A stretch of DNA of 34,269 nucleotides from Cyanobium sp. Cruz-8D1. Lineage in GTDB: Bacteria; Cyanobacteriota; Cyanobacteriia; PCC-6307; Cyanobiaceae. A program made the translations under genes and the position numbers. The notes under the pieces are model-generated. The model saw only the letters and a program-made list of their open reading frames with translations, ran no database searches and was not told the DNA's origin. The DNA lies in the NCBI RefSeq assembly GCF_024345975.1, contig NZ_JAGQCD010000031.1, positions 1 to 34,269 on the forward strand. The letters are read 5' to 3'. Positions within the stretch are counted from its first letter, which is position 1, and every line of letters begins with the position of its first letter. Shown in pieces: positions 8,021-15,291 of this stretch.

Positions 8021-8403
8021 CGCACGTGGCGGAGGCCATCCACCGGGTGGTAAGCCTCGCCTGTGGTTTCCTCGTAGACGATGGCCGGCAGACCCGTTTC
8101 GAACATGGTCTGCAGGGCCTCTTTCAGGTAGGGGTTCCAGCCGCCGGTGGTGACCTTGCCATGACGCACTGTCCAGTCCCAGGTGCCCTGGAGATCGCGG
8201 GGAATGCGGCCCTCCCGATCCCGACGGGCCACCAGGTCCTGGGATTCGACGATGCCGACCAGAATCGGATCTTTCCCGTAGGACGGGGTGATGCTCAGCT
8301 CGAGCCGGATGGGATCGTCCTTCACCATTTTGAGGCGAAAACGAGGCGGCAACTTCAGTGCTCCGAGCACGGCCGCCACGATTCGCGTTCTCTGATCCAC
8401 CAT
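8017..8403 (-). CDS. Conserved-looking cyanobacterial protein, unknown function
   Basis: This 128-aa soluble protein has no membrane segment. It appears mixed alpha/beta, with an N-terminal helix (RTRIVAAVLGAL), beta-rich parts (RLELSITPSY, PILVGIVES), and a Trp-containing middle (GTWDWTVRHGKVTTGGWNPYLKEALQTMFETGLPAIVYEE). I do not recognise the family. The codon usage and the clean ATG at 8403 support a real gene. It stops on the TGA that overlaps the presumed CTG start of hrpB, so the two genes are probably translationally coupled. It may be a helicase partner or an unrelated neighbour. Confidence 0.75.
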   Translation of the reverse strand: MVDQRTRIVAAVLGALKLPPRFRLKMVKDDPIRLELSITPSYGKDPILVGIVESQDLVARRDREGRIPRDLQGTWDWTVRHGKVTTGGWNPYLKEALQTMFETGLPAIVYEETTGEAYHPVDGLRHVR

Positions 8404-8464
8404 CGATCTCCGCCTTTGAGCGCGTTCACCTCAGGGAGCCTATTCAGCGGCCGGCCGGACGCGG

Positions 8465-8755
8465 TCAGTTCGGATCGGCAGGAAAGGCGGGCTGTTCGTT
8501 GTCGCCGCTGAACCGAACCGTCAGCAGGTCCTCCTGGGTGAGCTGCCCGTCGGCGTCGAGGAGCTCAGGATGGATGGTGAGCCGCCCGGTGCGATCAGCC
8601 GAAGCCCCACCCGGATCGGTCGCGGCCGCCCCGGGGTCGCCCGGTCGTGGAACCGCTCGGAATCCCTGTGCCATCACCCGGAACGCCTGCCAGAGAAGCA
8701 GAACAAAGCAGGCCCCGTAGAGGATCGGAAAGATCTGCGAGAGGAGGGAGGTCAT
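8465..8755 (-). CDS. DUF2973-like small membrane protein
   Basis: This 96-aa protein starts at the ATG at 8755. One N-terminal membrane helix (SLLSQIFPILYGACFVLLLWQAFRVM, residues 3-28) is followed by a cytoplasmic tail with the block RLTIHPELLDADGQLTQEDLLTVRF. That HPELLD-x-x-G-x-x-x-x-E-x-L-L-x-V-R block is the mark of DUF2973, a cyanobacterial family of unknown function. The linker between the two is low in complexity (Gly, Asp, Ala, Pro). An open frame extends seven codons upstream but this ATG is the more likely start. Confidence 0.8.
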   Translation of the reverse strand: MTSLLSQIFPILYGACFVLLLWQAFRVMAQGFRAVPRPGDPGAAATDPGGASADRTGRLTIHPELLDADGQLTQEDLLTVRFSGDNEQPAFPADPN

Positions 8756-8797
8756 GGCGCGATGGGAACCCCGCATGCCGCGGACTCTCCCCCATCA

Positions 8798-8902
8798 TCA
8801 CCCTTCCGACGGAGCCGTGGTGGTGGCCAGCATCCAGGCCCATAGGGTGGTGCAGGCGGCTCCGAAGGCGAGAAAGGCGAGAAGCAGGTGGCTTGTGTCC
8901 AT
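8798..8902 (-). CDS. 34-aa single-helix membrane peptide, unknown function
   Basis: A short ATG-started frame of 34 codons. The product reads MDTSHLLLAFLAFGAACTTL, then WAWMLATTTAPSEG. It has one hydrophobic helix at residues 6-27 and a short polar tail. It lies 42 bases upstream of the DUF2973 gene on the same strand, so the two probably form one operon. Its size and topology resemble small photosystem or cytochrome subunits, but it matches none that I recognise (PetM, PetL, PsbX, PsbY and Psb30 differ). Coding status rests on its clean frame, hydrophobicity and placement in a non-coding gap. Confidence 0.5.
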   Translation of the reverse strand: MDTSHLLLAFLAFGAACTTLWAWMLATTTAPSEG

Positions 8903-9008
8903 GACTCGATAAGAAAGTTTACAAATCATAGCCGATCAGGTCGGTTTGCCTCCCCTTCCTGCTGGGGGGATGACGTGTCTACGGTTTTGTTAATGACGAG
9001 TTTTTGCG

Positions 9009-10169
9009 ATGCGTTCCTCCCGCGTTCTTGCCGCCGCCGCCGCCGGGCTTGCGACGGCCACGGCGGCGGCTACAGCCACGGTCATGGCCACCACCACCCT
9101 CATCAGCCCGACCCTCACCTCCCCAGGCCTTGCCCAGCCGGCCGGGGCGGTGCTCGGGCGGCAATCCTTCGTGGCGGAAGCGATCCGCCGGGCGGGCCCG
9201 GCTGTGGTCACCATTGACACGGAGCGCACGGTGCAATCGGCCGGTGGCGGTGGCGGGCTGCCCCGGGGGCTGATGAATGACCCCCTGTTCCGTCAGTTCT
9301 TCGGCATCCCGCAGCAGGGAGCTCCCTCGCGGCGCATCGAACGCGGTCAGGGCAGCGGTGTGATCCTGCAGTCCGATGGCTTGGTGCTCACCAATGCCCA
9401 CGTGGTGGATCAGATCGACCGGGTGACGGTGGGTCTGGAGAACGGCCGGCGCTATGAGGGTCGGGTCGTGGGACTCGACAAGCTCACCGATCTGGCGGTG
9501 GTGCGGCTGGTGGGGGCAGGCCCCTGGCCCGTGGCGCCCCTGGGCAATTCCGATGCCCTGCAGGTGGGCGATTGGGCGATCGCGGTTGGGAACCCCTTCG
9601 GCCTCGACAACACCGTCACCCTTGGGATCATCAGCAGCCTGAACCGCAACGCCAGCAAGCTGGGCATCACCGACAAGCGGCTGGATCTGATCCAGACCGA
9701 TGCCGCCATCAACCCCGGCAACTCCGGCGGACCACTGCTTAATGCCGATGGTGAGGTGGTGGGAATCAACACCCTGGTGCGCTCGGGGCCGGGGGCGGGA
9801 TTGGGCTTCGCCATCCCGATCAACCGGGCCCGCAGCATCGTCAGTCAACTGGTGGCGACCGGCCGTGCCACCCACCCGATGATCGGGGTTGGGCTGGATG
9901 AGGTCAGGGCGGCCAGTGGCCAGGGCGCGGCCCGAGGGGCGGTTGTGGTTTCCGTGCAACCGAACGGCCCGGCGGATCGGGGCGGTCTCAGGACCGGTGA
10001 CGTGATCGTTGCGGCCCAGGGGGCTGTGGTGAAAGATCCCTCCCAGGTGATCACCGCCGTCGAACGGGCTGGGGTGGGAGGAACGCTCAACCTGACGGTG
10101 AATCGTCAGGGGGCGACGGTCAACCTGCGGCTTGTCCCTGGCGATATGGCCCTAATGCGTCAGGGGTGA
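9009..10169 (+). CDS. htrA: HtrA/DegP-type trypsin-like serine protease with one PDZ domain
   Basis: This 386-aa exported protease has an N-terminal signal peptide or anchor ([28 protein letters not shown], residues 2-29) and probably cuts damaged proteins in the periplasm or thylakoid lumen. The trypsin fold holds the catalytic triad H131 (TNAHVV), D161 (LTDLAVV) and S239 ([10 protein letters not shown]). One PDZ domain (about residues 290-380) follows, with [24 protein letters not shown]. One PDZ domain and this layout match the cyanobacterial HtrA/HhoA/HhoB group rather than DegP with two. The segment from about 74 to 112 holds FFGIP, typical of the group's LA loop. It is divergent from the 34-aa gene. 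A strong hairpin follows its stop. Confidence 0.95.
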   Translation: MRSSRVLAAAAAGLATATAAATATVMATTTLISPTLTSPGLAQPAGAVLGRQSFVAEAIRRAGPAVVTIDTERTVQSAGGGGGLPRGLMNDPLFRQFFGIPQQGAPSRRIERGQGSGVILQSDGLVLTNAHVVDQIDRVTVGLENGRRYEGRVVGLDKLTDLAVVRLVGAGPWPVAPLGNSDALQVGDWAIAVGNPFGLDNTVTLGIISSLNRNASKLGITDKRLDLIQTDAAINPGNSGGPLLNADGEVVGINTLVRSGPGAGLGFAIPINRARSIVSQLVATGRATHPMIGVGLDEVRAASGQGAARGAVVVSVQPNGPADRGGLRTGDVIVAAQGAVVKDPSQVITAVERAGVGGTLNLTVNRQGATVNLRLVPGDMALMRQG

Positions 10170-10174
10170 GCGGG

Positions 10175-10208
10175 GTGGCCCGACCCCGCCACCTCGGGGC
10201 CGGGCCAC
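10175..10208. terminator. Hairpin between convergent genes, likely bidirectional terminator
   Basis: GTGGCCCGaCCCCG and CGGGGcCGGGCCAC form a 14-bp stem with one mismatch and a six-base loop. It lies six bases after the htrA stop and 22 bases after the stop of the convergent gene at 10231. No U run follows on either side, so termination efficiency is uncertain, but its placement is that of a shared terminator. Confidence 0.6.
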
Positions 10209-10230
10209 GGCGTTAGCAAAGGGGCAGCGT

Positions 10231-10500
10231 TCAGAGGATGTCCATGCCTCCTTTGCCGCCGTCCGGACGGATGGCGTCGTGCAGGCCGGCATCGACGGCG
10301 AGTTCACCGCCAAAACGGGCCGGTGCGCCCAGTTGCTGCCGCATGACCCACTGCGTGGCGGCTTTCTGGCTCTGCCAGGCCTGAAGCAATTGCTTGGCCA
10401 GACCACGCAGGACCTGCGGATCCCCAGTGGCGTCAATGGCCCGGGTCATGCGCTCAAGCTCGAATTTCTGACCGAGGCTGAGGGCGAGGGGTTCGGACAT
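10231..10500 (-). CDS. Small helical protein, unknown; weak NblA-like pattern
   Basis: This 89-aa protein is almost entirely helical over residues 5-60: LALSLGQKFELERMTRAIDA, then QVLRGLAKQLLQAWQSQKAATQWVMRQQLG, followed by a Gly-rich tail ending KGGMDIL. The N-terminal order (L-S-L-x-Q-x-F-E-L-x-R, then a helix with an L..L...W pattern, then a second helix) recalls the phycobilisome degradation protein NblA, but key NblA residues are not clearly present. It could equally be an unrelated cyanobacterial family. The ATG at 10500 is the only reasonable start. It is convergent with htrA. Confidence 0.7.
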   Translation of the reverse strand: MSEPLALSLGQKFELERMTRAIDATGDPQVLRGLAKQLLQAWQSQKAATQWVMRQQLGAPARFGGELAVDAGLHDAIRPDGGKGGMDIL

Positions 10501-10654
10501 GGTGGGAGGCGCGACGGGGCGTTTCTGACCGGCCCAAAGCTACAAACTGTTTCAAGATGTCACGTAGCGGCTGTTACAGGGCCTAAGCCCCGGTCAGGAA
10601 ATCCGCTCAACATCCTGAACAGGGTCCCACGCCCTGGCCTGGTCCCTGGGCAGA

Positions 10655-10819
10655 TCAGTGGCGCTCGCGCAGCTCTTCCACGCAGCGGGTGACGCACTCC
10701 CCATCCTCCAGGGAGCAGGTGGTGATGCATTCGAAATACACCTCCATCGCATCGCTGGTGCTGGCCGTCTCTTCCCGCTCCGCGTTCCAACCGTCGGTGA
10801 CGACGTTCTGGATGGTCAT
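10655..10819 (-). CDS. 54-aa Cys-rich protein with twin CX3C motifs, unknown
   Basis: The ATG at 10819 opens 54 codons. The N-terminal half is polar (MTIQNVVTDGWNAEREETAS), and the second half is helical (DAMEVYFECITTCSLEDGEC, then VTRCVEELRERH). Four cysteines fall as C31-X3-C35 and C42-X3-C46, a twin CX3C arrangement in a helical hairpin, which could form two disulphides or bind one metal ion. It has no signal peptide. The gene stands alone between the 89-aa gene and the ABC-F gene, on the same strand. I do not know the family. The highly regular Cys spacing and ordered sequence make it very likely real. Confidence 0.7.
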   Translation of the reverse strand: MTIQNVVTDGWNAEREETASTSDAMEVYFECITTCSLEDGECVTRCVEELRERH

Positions 10820-10930
10820 CGCTGCTCCTGGATGGGTGACCCTGTCAGCCTATGCACACAGAACCCACGGCACCAGAAAATTGAGTCTTCCTGCCTAGGG
10901 ATTCATGAAGTTGTATTTTCAGCCGCTGCG

Positions 10931-12694
10931 TCAGCTGCCGTTCCCGGACTCCCCAGCCACTCCGCCCTTGGCCTTGGCACCGGCCTTCTCGGCTGATTTG
11001 GTCCGCTGTTTCTGTCGCTGCTCCTCCCGTTTGGCGGCCAGCTTGCGCTCCTGCTCCAGGCGCTCATTCTCCTCGGCCTCCTCGCGTTTCTTTTCCTGGT
11101 AGTAGGCGTAGTCACCGCGATAGAGCACCAGTTCGCCGTCGCGCACCTCGACGATCCGGTTGGCCACACGGCCAATGAAGAAGCGGTCGTGGGAGACCAC
11201 CAGGGCCGCCCCCTCGTAGGCCATCAGGGCCTCCTCCAGCATCTGTTTAGCGGGGATGTCGAGGTGGTTGGTGGGCTCATCGAGCACCAGCAGGTTGCAG
11301 GGGGTGAGCAGCATCAGGGCCAGCGCCAGCCGGGCTTTCTCCCCGCCACTCAGCTTGGCCACCGGCTTGAAGACCGAATCGTTGCTGAAGCCGAAGCTGC
11401 CCAGCATGGAGCGCACCTGGGTCTGGGTCCAGTCGGGAACGGCCTCAAACAGGGTGTTGATCACGGTCTTGGCCAGATCGAGGGCTTCGGCCTGGTTCTG
11501 CTCGAAGTAGCCCGCCACCACGTGGTGCTCCCCCAGGCCGGCCTGACCCTCCAGGGGGAGCTCGTAGCCCATCACCAGCCGCAGCAGGGTGGATTTGCCG
11601 GCTCCGTTCGGGCCGACGAAGGCGATCCGATCGCCCCGTTCCACCTCCAGATTCGCCCCCAGGAACAGGATCTGGTCGTCGTAGCCATGGGTGAGGTTCT
11701 CGATCGCCGCCACCAGGCGGCCCGAGCGGGGGGCGGGGGGGAAGGCGAAACGCGGCCCGCTCACCGATTCCAGCGGAGCCTCGATCCGCTCCACCTTGTC
11801 GAGCAGCTTCTCGCGGCTCTTGGCCTGGGTGCTGCGCGTCGCGCTGGCCCGGAAGCGGTCGATGTAGGCCTGCTGGCTGCTCAGTTCCTTCTGCTGGCGC
11901 TCGAAGGCCGCCTGGCCGGCCTCCCGCTCCAGGGCCTTCTGCTCGAGGTGCTGGCTGTAGTTGCCCAGGTAGGTCCGTGAGACGCCGCGCTCCGTCTCCA
12001 CGATCTGGTTGCAGACCCGATCGAGAAAGGCCCGGTCGTGGCTGATCACCACCAGGGGAACCGTCTGATCCACCAGATAGCTCTCCAGCCACTGGATCGT
12101 TTCGACGTCGAGGTGGTTGGTGGGTTCGTCGAGCAGCAGCAGATCCGGCTCCTGCAGGAGGATCTTGCCCAGGGCGATCCGCATCTGCCAGCCGCCGGAG
12201 TAGTCCCCGACCACCCGTTCGGCCGTCTCGGGCGTGAAGCCGATGCTGGGCAGCAGCTTGTCGATGCGGGCATCGAGCTCGTAGCCGTGCAGGGCCTCGA
12301 AACGGCTCTGCAGCTGGCCGAGTTCGTCGATCAGCCGGTCGAGCAGGGCTGGATCGGCGGCGGCCTCCTCGGTGGCCATCGCCTCCTCCACCTGGCGCTG
12401 ACGGTTGAGCACCAGGGCGGCTTCGCCGAAGGCCTGGAACAGTTCCTGGCGGACGCTGCGGACGAGATCGACATCGAACTCCTGTTGCAGGTAGGCGATG
12501 CGGGGATCCCCTTGGCGCACCACCTGGCCGCTGGTCGGTTCCTCCAGCCCGGCGATGATGCGCATCTGGGTGGATTTACCGGCTCCGTTGACCCCCACCA
12601 GGCCGATCCGATCCCCTGCCTTGACTTCCCAGGTGATGTCCTTGAGCACCTCTCCGGTGGGGTAGATCTTGCCGATGCGTTCGAGGCGCAGCAC
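10931..12694 (-). CDS. ABC-F family ATPase (ribosome-associated)
   Basis: Two nucleotide-binding domains lie in one chain with no membrane part. The first has Walker [10 protein letters not shown], signature [13 protein letters not shown] and Walker [13 protein letters not shown]. The second has GPNGAGKST, signature [13 protein letters not shown] and [12 protein letters not shown]. The linker between them (about 80 residues with [20 protein letters not shown]) is the P-site tRNA-interaction motif region. A charged coiled-coil tail of about 60 residues follows the second domain. ABC-F proteins of this type act on stalled or non-optimal ribosomes. The subgroup (EttA, Uup, YheS, YbiT) cannot be fixed from here. 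GTG at 12694 (before [13 protein letters not shown]) is the best start; GTG at 12712 and ATG at 12787 are alternatives. The length is about 587 aa. Confidence 0.95.
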   Translation of the reverse strand: MLRLERIGKIYPTGEVLKDITWEVKAGDRIGLVGVNGAGKSTQMRIIAGLEEPTSGQVVRQGDPRIAYLQQEFDVDLVRSVRQELFQAFGEAALVLNRQRQVEEAMATEEAAADPALLDRLIDELGQLQSRFEALHGYELDARIDKLLPSIGFTPETAERVVGDYSGGWQMRIALGKILLQEPDLLLLDEPTNHLDVETIQWLESYLVDQTVPLVVISHDRAFLDRVCNQIVETERGVSRTYLGNYSQHLEQKALEREAGQAAFERQQKELSSQQAYIDRFRASATRSTQAKSREKLLDKVERIEAPLESVSGPRFAFPPAPRSGRLVAAIENLTHGYDDQILFLGANLEVERGDRIAFVGPNGAGKSTLLRLVMGYELPLEGQAGLGEHHVVAGYFEQNQAEALDLAKTVINTLFEAVPDWTQTQVRSMLGSFGFSNDSVFKPVAKLSGGEKARLALALMLLTPCNLLVLDEPTNHLDIPAKQMLEEALMAYEGAALVVSHDRFFIGRVANRIVEVRDGELVLYRGDYAYYQEKKREEAEENERLEQERKLAAKREEQRQKQRTKSAEKAGAKAKGGVAGESGNGS

Positions 12695-12779
12695 GGAGCG
12701 GATGACGGTCACAGTGAGCGCATCATCCCCTGTCGGGGCGTCCTGCAGACTGGCAGCCCTGTTCGGTCGTGTCGTCAGA

Positions 12780-13106
12780 ATGATCAAGCGACTCGAGCAG
12801 ATCGCTGCCCTGGTGGTGGCGGCGGGCCTGGCGCTGACGAGCTACTGGCTGTTTTTCAGCTGGGCCCAGGGGGGAGGCTCCGAGCGTCGCCAACAGCCAG
12901 GCCGGCCCCAGCAGGAGGGACGCCGTCCTCCGGCTTCAGAGTCCGCCCCGGGCCTTGATCAGCCATTGTTTGGTGTCGCCGTCATCAAGACCGGCCAGGT
13001 GGGCCTTGACCTCCTCCGGGCTGACCGGCAGGCCCGCCTCCTCTCCGAGGGAGACGATCCTGCTGAGGGCTCCGCTCGGATCCTGAAGAGCCTGGCGAAA
13101 CAGTGA
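12780..13106 (+). CDS. Possible small single-helix membrane protein
   Basis: The ATG at 12780 begins MIKRLEQIAALVVAAGLALT, then SYWLFFSW, a basic residue pair and a single good membrane helix. A low-complexity Gln/Arg/Pro/Gly tail follows. The rest of the frame (to 108 aa) is antisense to the Nif11 gene at 12936-13181. Either the frame is real and its 3' part overlaps the Nif11 gene, or only the N-terminal part is meaningful, or it is spurious. It diverges from the ABC-F gene with under 90 bases between starts. The evidence is limited to the helix. Confidence 0.35.
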   Translation: MIKRLEQIAALVVAAGLALTSYWLFFSWAQGGGSERRQQPGRPQQEGRRPPASESAPGLDQPLFGVAVIKTGQVGLDLLRADRQARLLSEGDDPAEGSARILKSLAKQ

Positions 13107-13181
13107 CTGGGTGAGCTCCCCATCGTTGCTGATGCGTCTGTAGAGCTCTGCGGCGTTATCGGTGGCGTTGTTGGTGGTCAT
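12936..13181 (-). CDS. Nif11-like domain protein ending in Gly-Gly-Leu
   Basis: This 81-aa protein matches the Nif11/N11P leader-type domain: AAELYRRISNDGELTQSLFRQALQDP (first helices), then LGEEAGLPVSPEEVKAHL (the conserved A-x-x-x-G-x-x-x-S-x-E-E/D-x turn). Nif11 domains serve as stand-alone proteins in cyanobacteria and as leaders of RiPP precursors such as the prochlorosins. This one stops directly after RGGL, the place where such leaders carry the Gly-Gly cleavage motif, but no core peptide follows. No modification enzyme or peptidase gene lies nearby. It may therefore be a stand-alone Nif11 or a remnant of a leader. ATG at 13181 is clear. Confidence 0.85.
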   Translation of the reverse strand: MTTNNATDNAAELYRRISNDGELTQSLFRQALQDPSGALSRIVSLGEEAGLPVSPEEVKAHLAGLDDGDTKQWLIKARGGL

Positions 13182-13254
13182 CCTGGCCGGGATTCTTCCC
13201 TGACCTTATGGGCTGGGGGGGCATCGGCGCAGCCCCCTGGAGTTGATCTTCAGG

Positions 13255-13280
13255 GGCGTTGAGGAGTGGCGTTGAGGAGT
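13255..13280 (+). repeat. Two tandem copies of a 13-bp unit
   Basis: GGCGTTGAGGAGT occurs twice back to back, and a partial third copy (GGCGATG) follows. It lies between the Nif11 gene and the convergent end of the 13296-13604 gene. It is a short repeat of no clear role. Confidence 0.8.
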
Positions 13281-13295
13281 GGCGATGGGGCTGGA

Positions 13296-13604
13296 TCAGG
13301 CCACGCGCGGACTGGTGTCCTCCTCGGCGCCGCTGGCGGAAGCATCTTCCATGCTGCGGGCATCGAGACAGAGCACCTTGCGCAGCTGGGCGTAGTTGGC
13401 GGCCAGGGGTTGACGTCCCTCCTGCTGGGCGCCGAACTCGGCGCGCTGCAGCACATGGTGCAGATGGGTGAGCAGGTACGTGCTGATCACGGCCGAAACC
13501 AGCACATCGCTGGGTTCCGCCGTGCTGCGCCGCCGGCTCTGACGGCTTTTGGGCTGCAGGGGGGTCTCGGAACCTATGGGGCGGGACTGGGTGGATCGGG
13601 CCAT
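13296..13604 (-). CDS. Conserved-looking small protein, unknown function
   Basis: This 102-aa protein has a basic, disordered N-terminal third (RSTQSRPIGSETPLQPKSRQSRRRS), then an ordered helical core: SDVLVSAVISTYLLTHLHHV, LQRAEFGAQQEGRQPLAANYAQLRKVLCLDARSMEDA. The His-rich HLHHVLQRAE stretch could be functional, but no motif is recognised. No membrane helix is certain, although VSAVISTYLL is hydrophobic. The ATG at 13604 is used. It is divergent from the RHH-like gene at 13826, with a G-rich then AT-richer 221-base gap. Function unknown. Confidence 0.75.
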   Translation of the reverse strand: MARSTQSRPIGSETPLQPKSRQSRRRSTAEPSDVLVSAVISTYLLTHLHHVLQRAEFGAQQEGRQPLAANYAQLRKVLCLDARSMEDASASGAEEDTSPRVA

Positions 13605-13667
13605 GGCAGAAGCGGCCGGTGGGCCGTCGGAGGGGACGGGGGGCGTGGAAGCAGTGGGCTAAGGCTT

Positions 13668-13697
13668 GGGGGAAAGGGGGGATCTGGGGGGGCCGGG
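13668..13697 (+). repeat. G-quadruplex-type run of four G tracts
   Basis: The + strand shows G5-AAA-G6-ATCT-G7-CC-G3, a textbook intramolecular G-quadruplex pattern. It lies in the 221-base divergent gap between the 13296-13604 (-) and 13826-14158 (+) genes. The rest of that gap (about 13700-13790) is richer in A and T and should hold the promoters. I cannot place one with certainty. Confidence 0.6.
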
Positions 13698-13825
13698 ATG
13701 GCCCTCAAACCAAATCTTGGTCCACAAACCTACTTTTGGATACTACCCATGACAGCCACTGTACACTTTTTCCTATCTCGCCGTACCCCCGCGGCGCCCG
13801 CTGACCGGCACCCCCCAGAGGCACC

Positions 13826-14158
13826 GTGCCCACCCGCCAGACCTCCTCCAGCGGCAAGCCCAAGTCGCCGCGGATCCAGGTCGTCCTGCCGGAGGAGCTC
13901 TGTGCCCGCCTCGCCGCCCTGGCGGAGAGCGAATCGCGCACGGTCAGCAACATGGCCAAGGTGCTCATCCAGCAGGGGGTGGAACGGCTCGAGCGGCAGC
14001 GCCCCATGGCGCCCACCCAGGCGCCCTGCCCGGGCGGGCCCGCCGCTGTCGCCGATCGTTTCCGCCGGGAACTCGAGCAGCAGGAACAGGGCGGTACCCG
14101 GCGGCTGCGGGGGGCGCCACGTCGGCTGCGCCTGCGTCAGCCCCCCCTATCCCCCTGA
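13826..14158 (+). CDS. Ribbon-helix-helix (CopG-like) putative DNA-binding protein
   Basis: GTG at 13826 gives 110 aa. Residues about 14-55 (PRIQVVLPEELCARLAALAE, then SESRTVSNMAKVLIQQGVERLERQ) form the strand-helix-helix pattern of RHH regulators: a short beta strand (RIQVVLP), helix 1 (EELCARLAALAE), a turn with S-R-T-V-S-N, and helix 2 (MAKVLIQQGVERL). The C-terminal half is rich in Arg, Pro and Gln with no domain. RHH proteins often regulate their own gene or a toxin, but no toxin neighbour is seen. Its 3' end overlaps the last 12 bases of convergent anmK. A role in regulating the divergent gene is inference. Confidence 0.7.
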   Translation: MPTRQTSSSGKPKSPRIQVVLPEELCARLAALAESESRTVSNMAKVLIQQGVERLERQRPMAPTQAPCPGGPAAVADRFRRELEQQEQGGTRRLRGAPRRLRLRQPPLSP

Positions 14159-15286
14159 CGGGGGAGGGACGGCGATCACGCCGAGAACTGCGGCCTGGCG
14201 GGCCCCTGTGACCGAGGGCAGCGACCCTGGGTGACCCCGCCAGCGCCACCAGGCCAGCAGGGCAAAGGCCAGGGCTTCCCGCTGGTCATCGGCGATGCCA
14301 TGGCCGGCCAGGCTGCTCACCACCATGCCGCGGCACCGGCGCTGCAGCTGCTCCATCAGGAAGCCATTGCGGGTGCCGCCTCCGGCCACCAGCAGCTCCA
14401 GGGGACGGGGACCCCGGGCCAGGTCCTGGCCCACCACCGCTGCGCTGAAGGCCGTCAGGGTGGCCAGGGCATCGGCCGGATCCACACCGGTGCCGAGCTC
14501 CGCCAGGCGCCGTTCCAGATCGGCGGCCCCGAACAGTTCGCGTCCGGTGGATTTCGGCGGTGCCGCCTGGAGGTAGGGCTCCCGCAGCCACTGCTGCAAC
14601 CGCCCCTCGTCGATGCGGCCCTGCCGTGCCCAGGCACCATCGGCATCGAAGTGCAGGCGTCCGTTGCTGAAGCGGGCCACGGCCAGATCCAGCAGCGTGT
14701 TGGCCGGTCCGCAGTCCCAGCCCTGGACCGGCGCCTTCCGATCGGGGCCCACAGGCGGGGGAAGCAGGGTGAGGTTGGCAATGCCGCCCAGGTTGAGCAG
14801 GGCCCGCCAGCCGCCGATTCGCCCCAGCAGGGCAGCGTCGGTGGCTGGAACCAGGGGCGCGCCATGGCCGCCGAGGGCCAGATCGACGCTGCGGAAGTCG
14901 AAGACCACTGGCCTGCCAAGCAGTTCCGCCAGCAACGGCCCCTGCAGCAGTTGCCAGCTGGCCCCGCGACGTTCCCCGTCCGGCGGGCGGTGCCAGAGGG
15001 TCTGCCCGTGGCAGCCCACCAGTTCGGCCCGGCCCTCCGGATCACAGGCCCGGGCCGCCATGGCCTGGTGCTCGGTGAGGTCTTCGGCCAGGGTGAGCAG
15101 GGCGTCGGCATCCAGGGGTATCCCCTGGCCGACGGCCACCAGGCGCTCGCGCAGGTCCGGCGGGTAGGGGGTGTGGGCGCCCGCGAGGATCCGCCAGCGC
15201 GGCCGGGGGGAACGACCCTCCAGGCGTACCAGCACCGCGTCCACCCCGTCGGCGCTGGTGCCGCTCATCAGGCCCAGCACGCGCAT
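14147..15286 (-). CDS. anmK: Anhydro-N-acetylmuramic acid kinase
   Basis: AnmK phosphorylates and opens 1,6-anhydro-MurNAc from peptidoglycan turnover, giving MurNAc-6-phosphate. The 379-aa protein has the ATP-binding start GLMSGTSADGVDAVLV (residues 5-20), the CHGQTLWHRP segment, DFRSVDLALGGHGAPLVP, LNLGGIANLTLL, GWDCGPANTLLD and the C-terminal VAGGGTRNGFLMEQL. All are standard for the ASKHA kinase fold. ATG at 15286 is clear. It is the last gene of the minus-strand cluster that begins with ndbB, five bases after ktrA. No MurQ etherase gene is in the window. Confidence 0.96.
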   Translation of the reverse strand: MRVLGLMSGTSADGVDAVLVRLEGRSPRPRWRILAGAHTPYPPDLRERLVAVGQGIPLDADALLTLAEDLTEHQAMAARACDPEGRAELVGCHGQTLWHRPPDGERRGASWQLLQGPLLAELLGRPVVFDFRSVDLALGGHGAPLVPATDAALLGRIGGWRALLNLGGIANLTLLPPPVGPDRKAPVQGWDCGPANTLLDLAVARFSNGRLHFDADGAWARQGRIDEGRLQQWLREPYLQAAPPKSTGRELFGAADLERRLAELGTGVDPADALATLTAFSAAVVGQDLARGPRPLELLVAGGGTRNGFLMEQLQRRCRGMVVSSLAGHGIADDQREALAFALLAWWRWRGHPGSLPSVTGARQAAVLGVIAVPPPSGG

Positions 15287-15291
15287 GCTCG

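Noticed and set aside
13826-14158. RHH-like gene as an antitoxin of a toxin-antitoxin pair
   Set aside because: No small toxin gene is next to it: the neighbours are anmK (convergent) and an unknown divergent protein.
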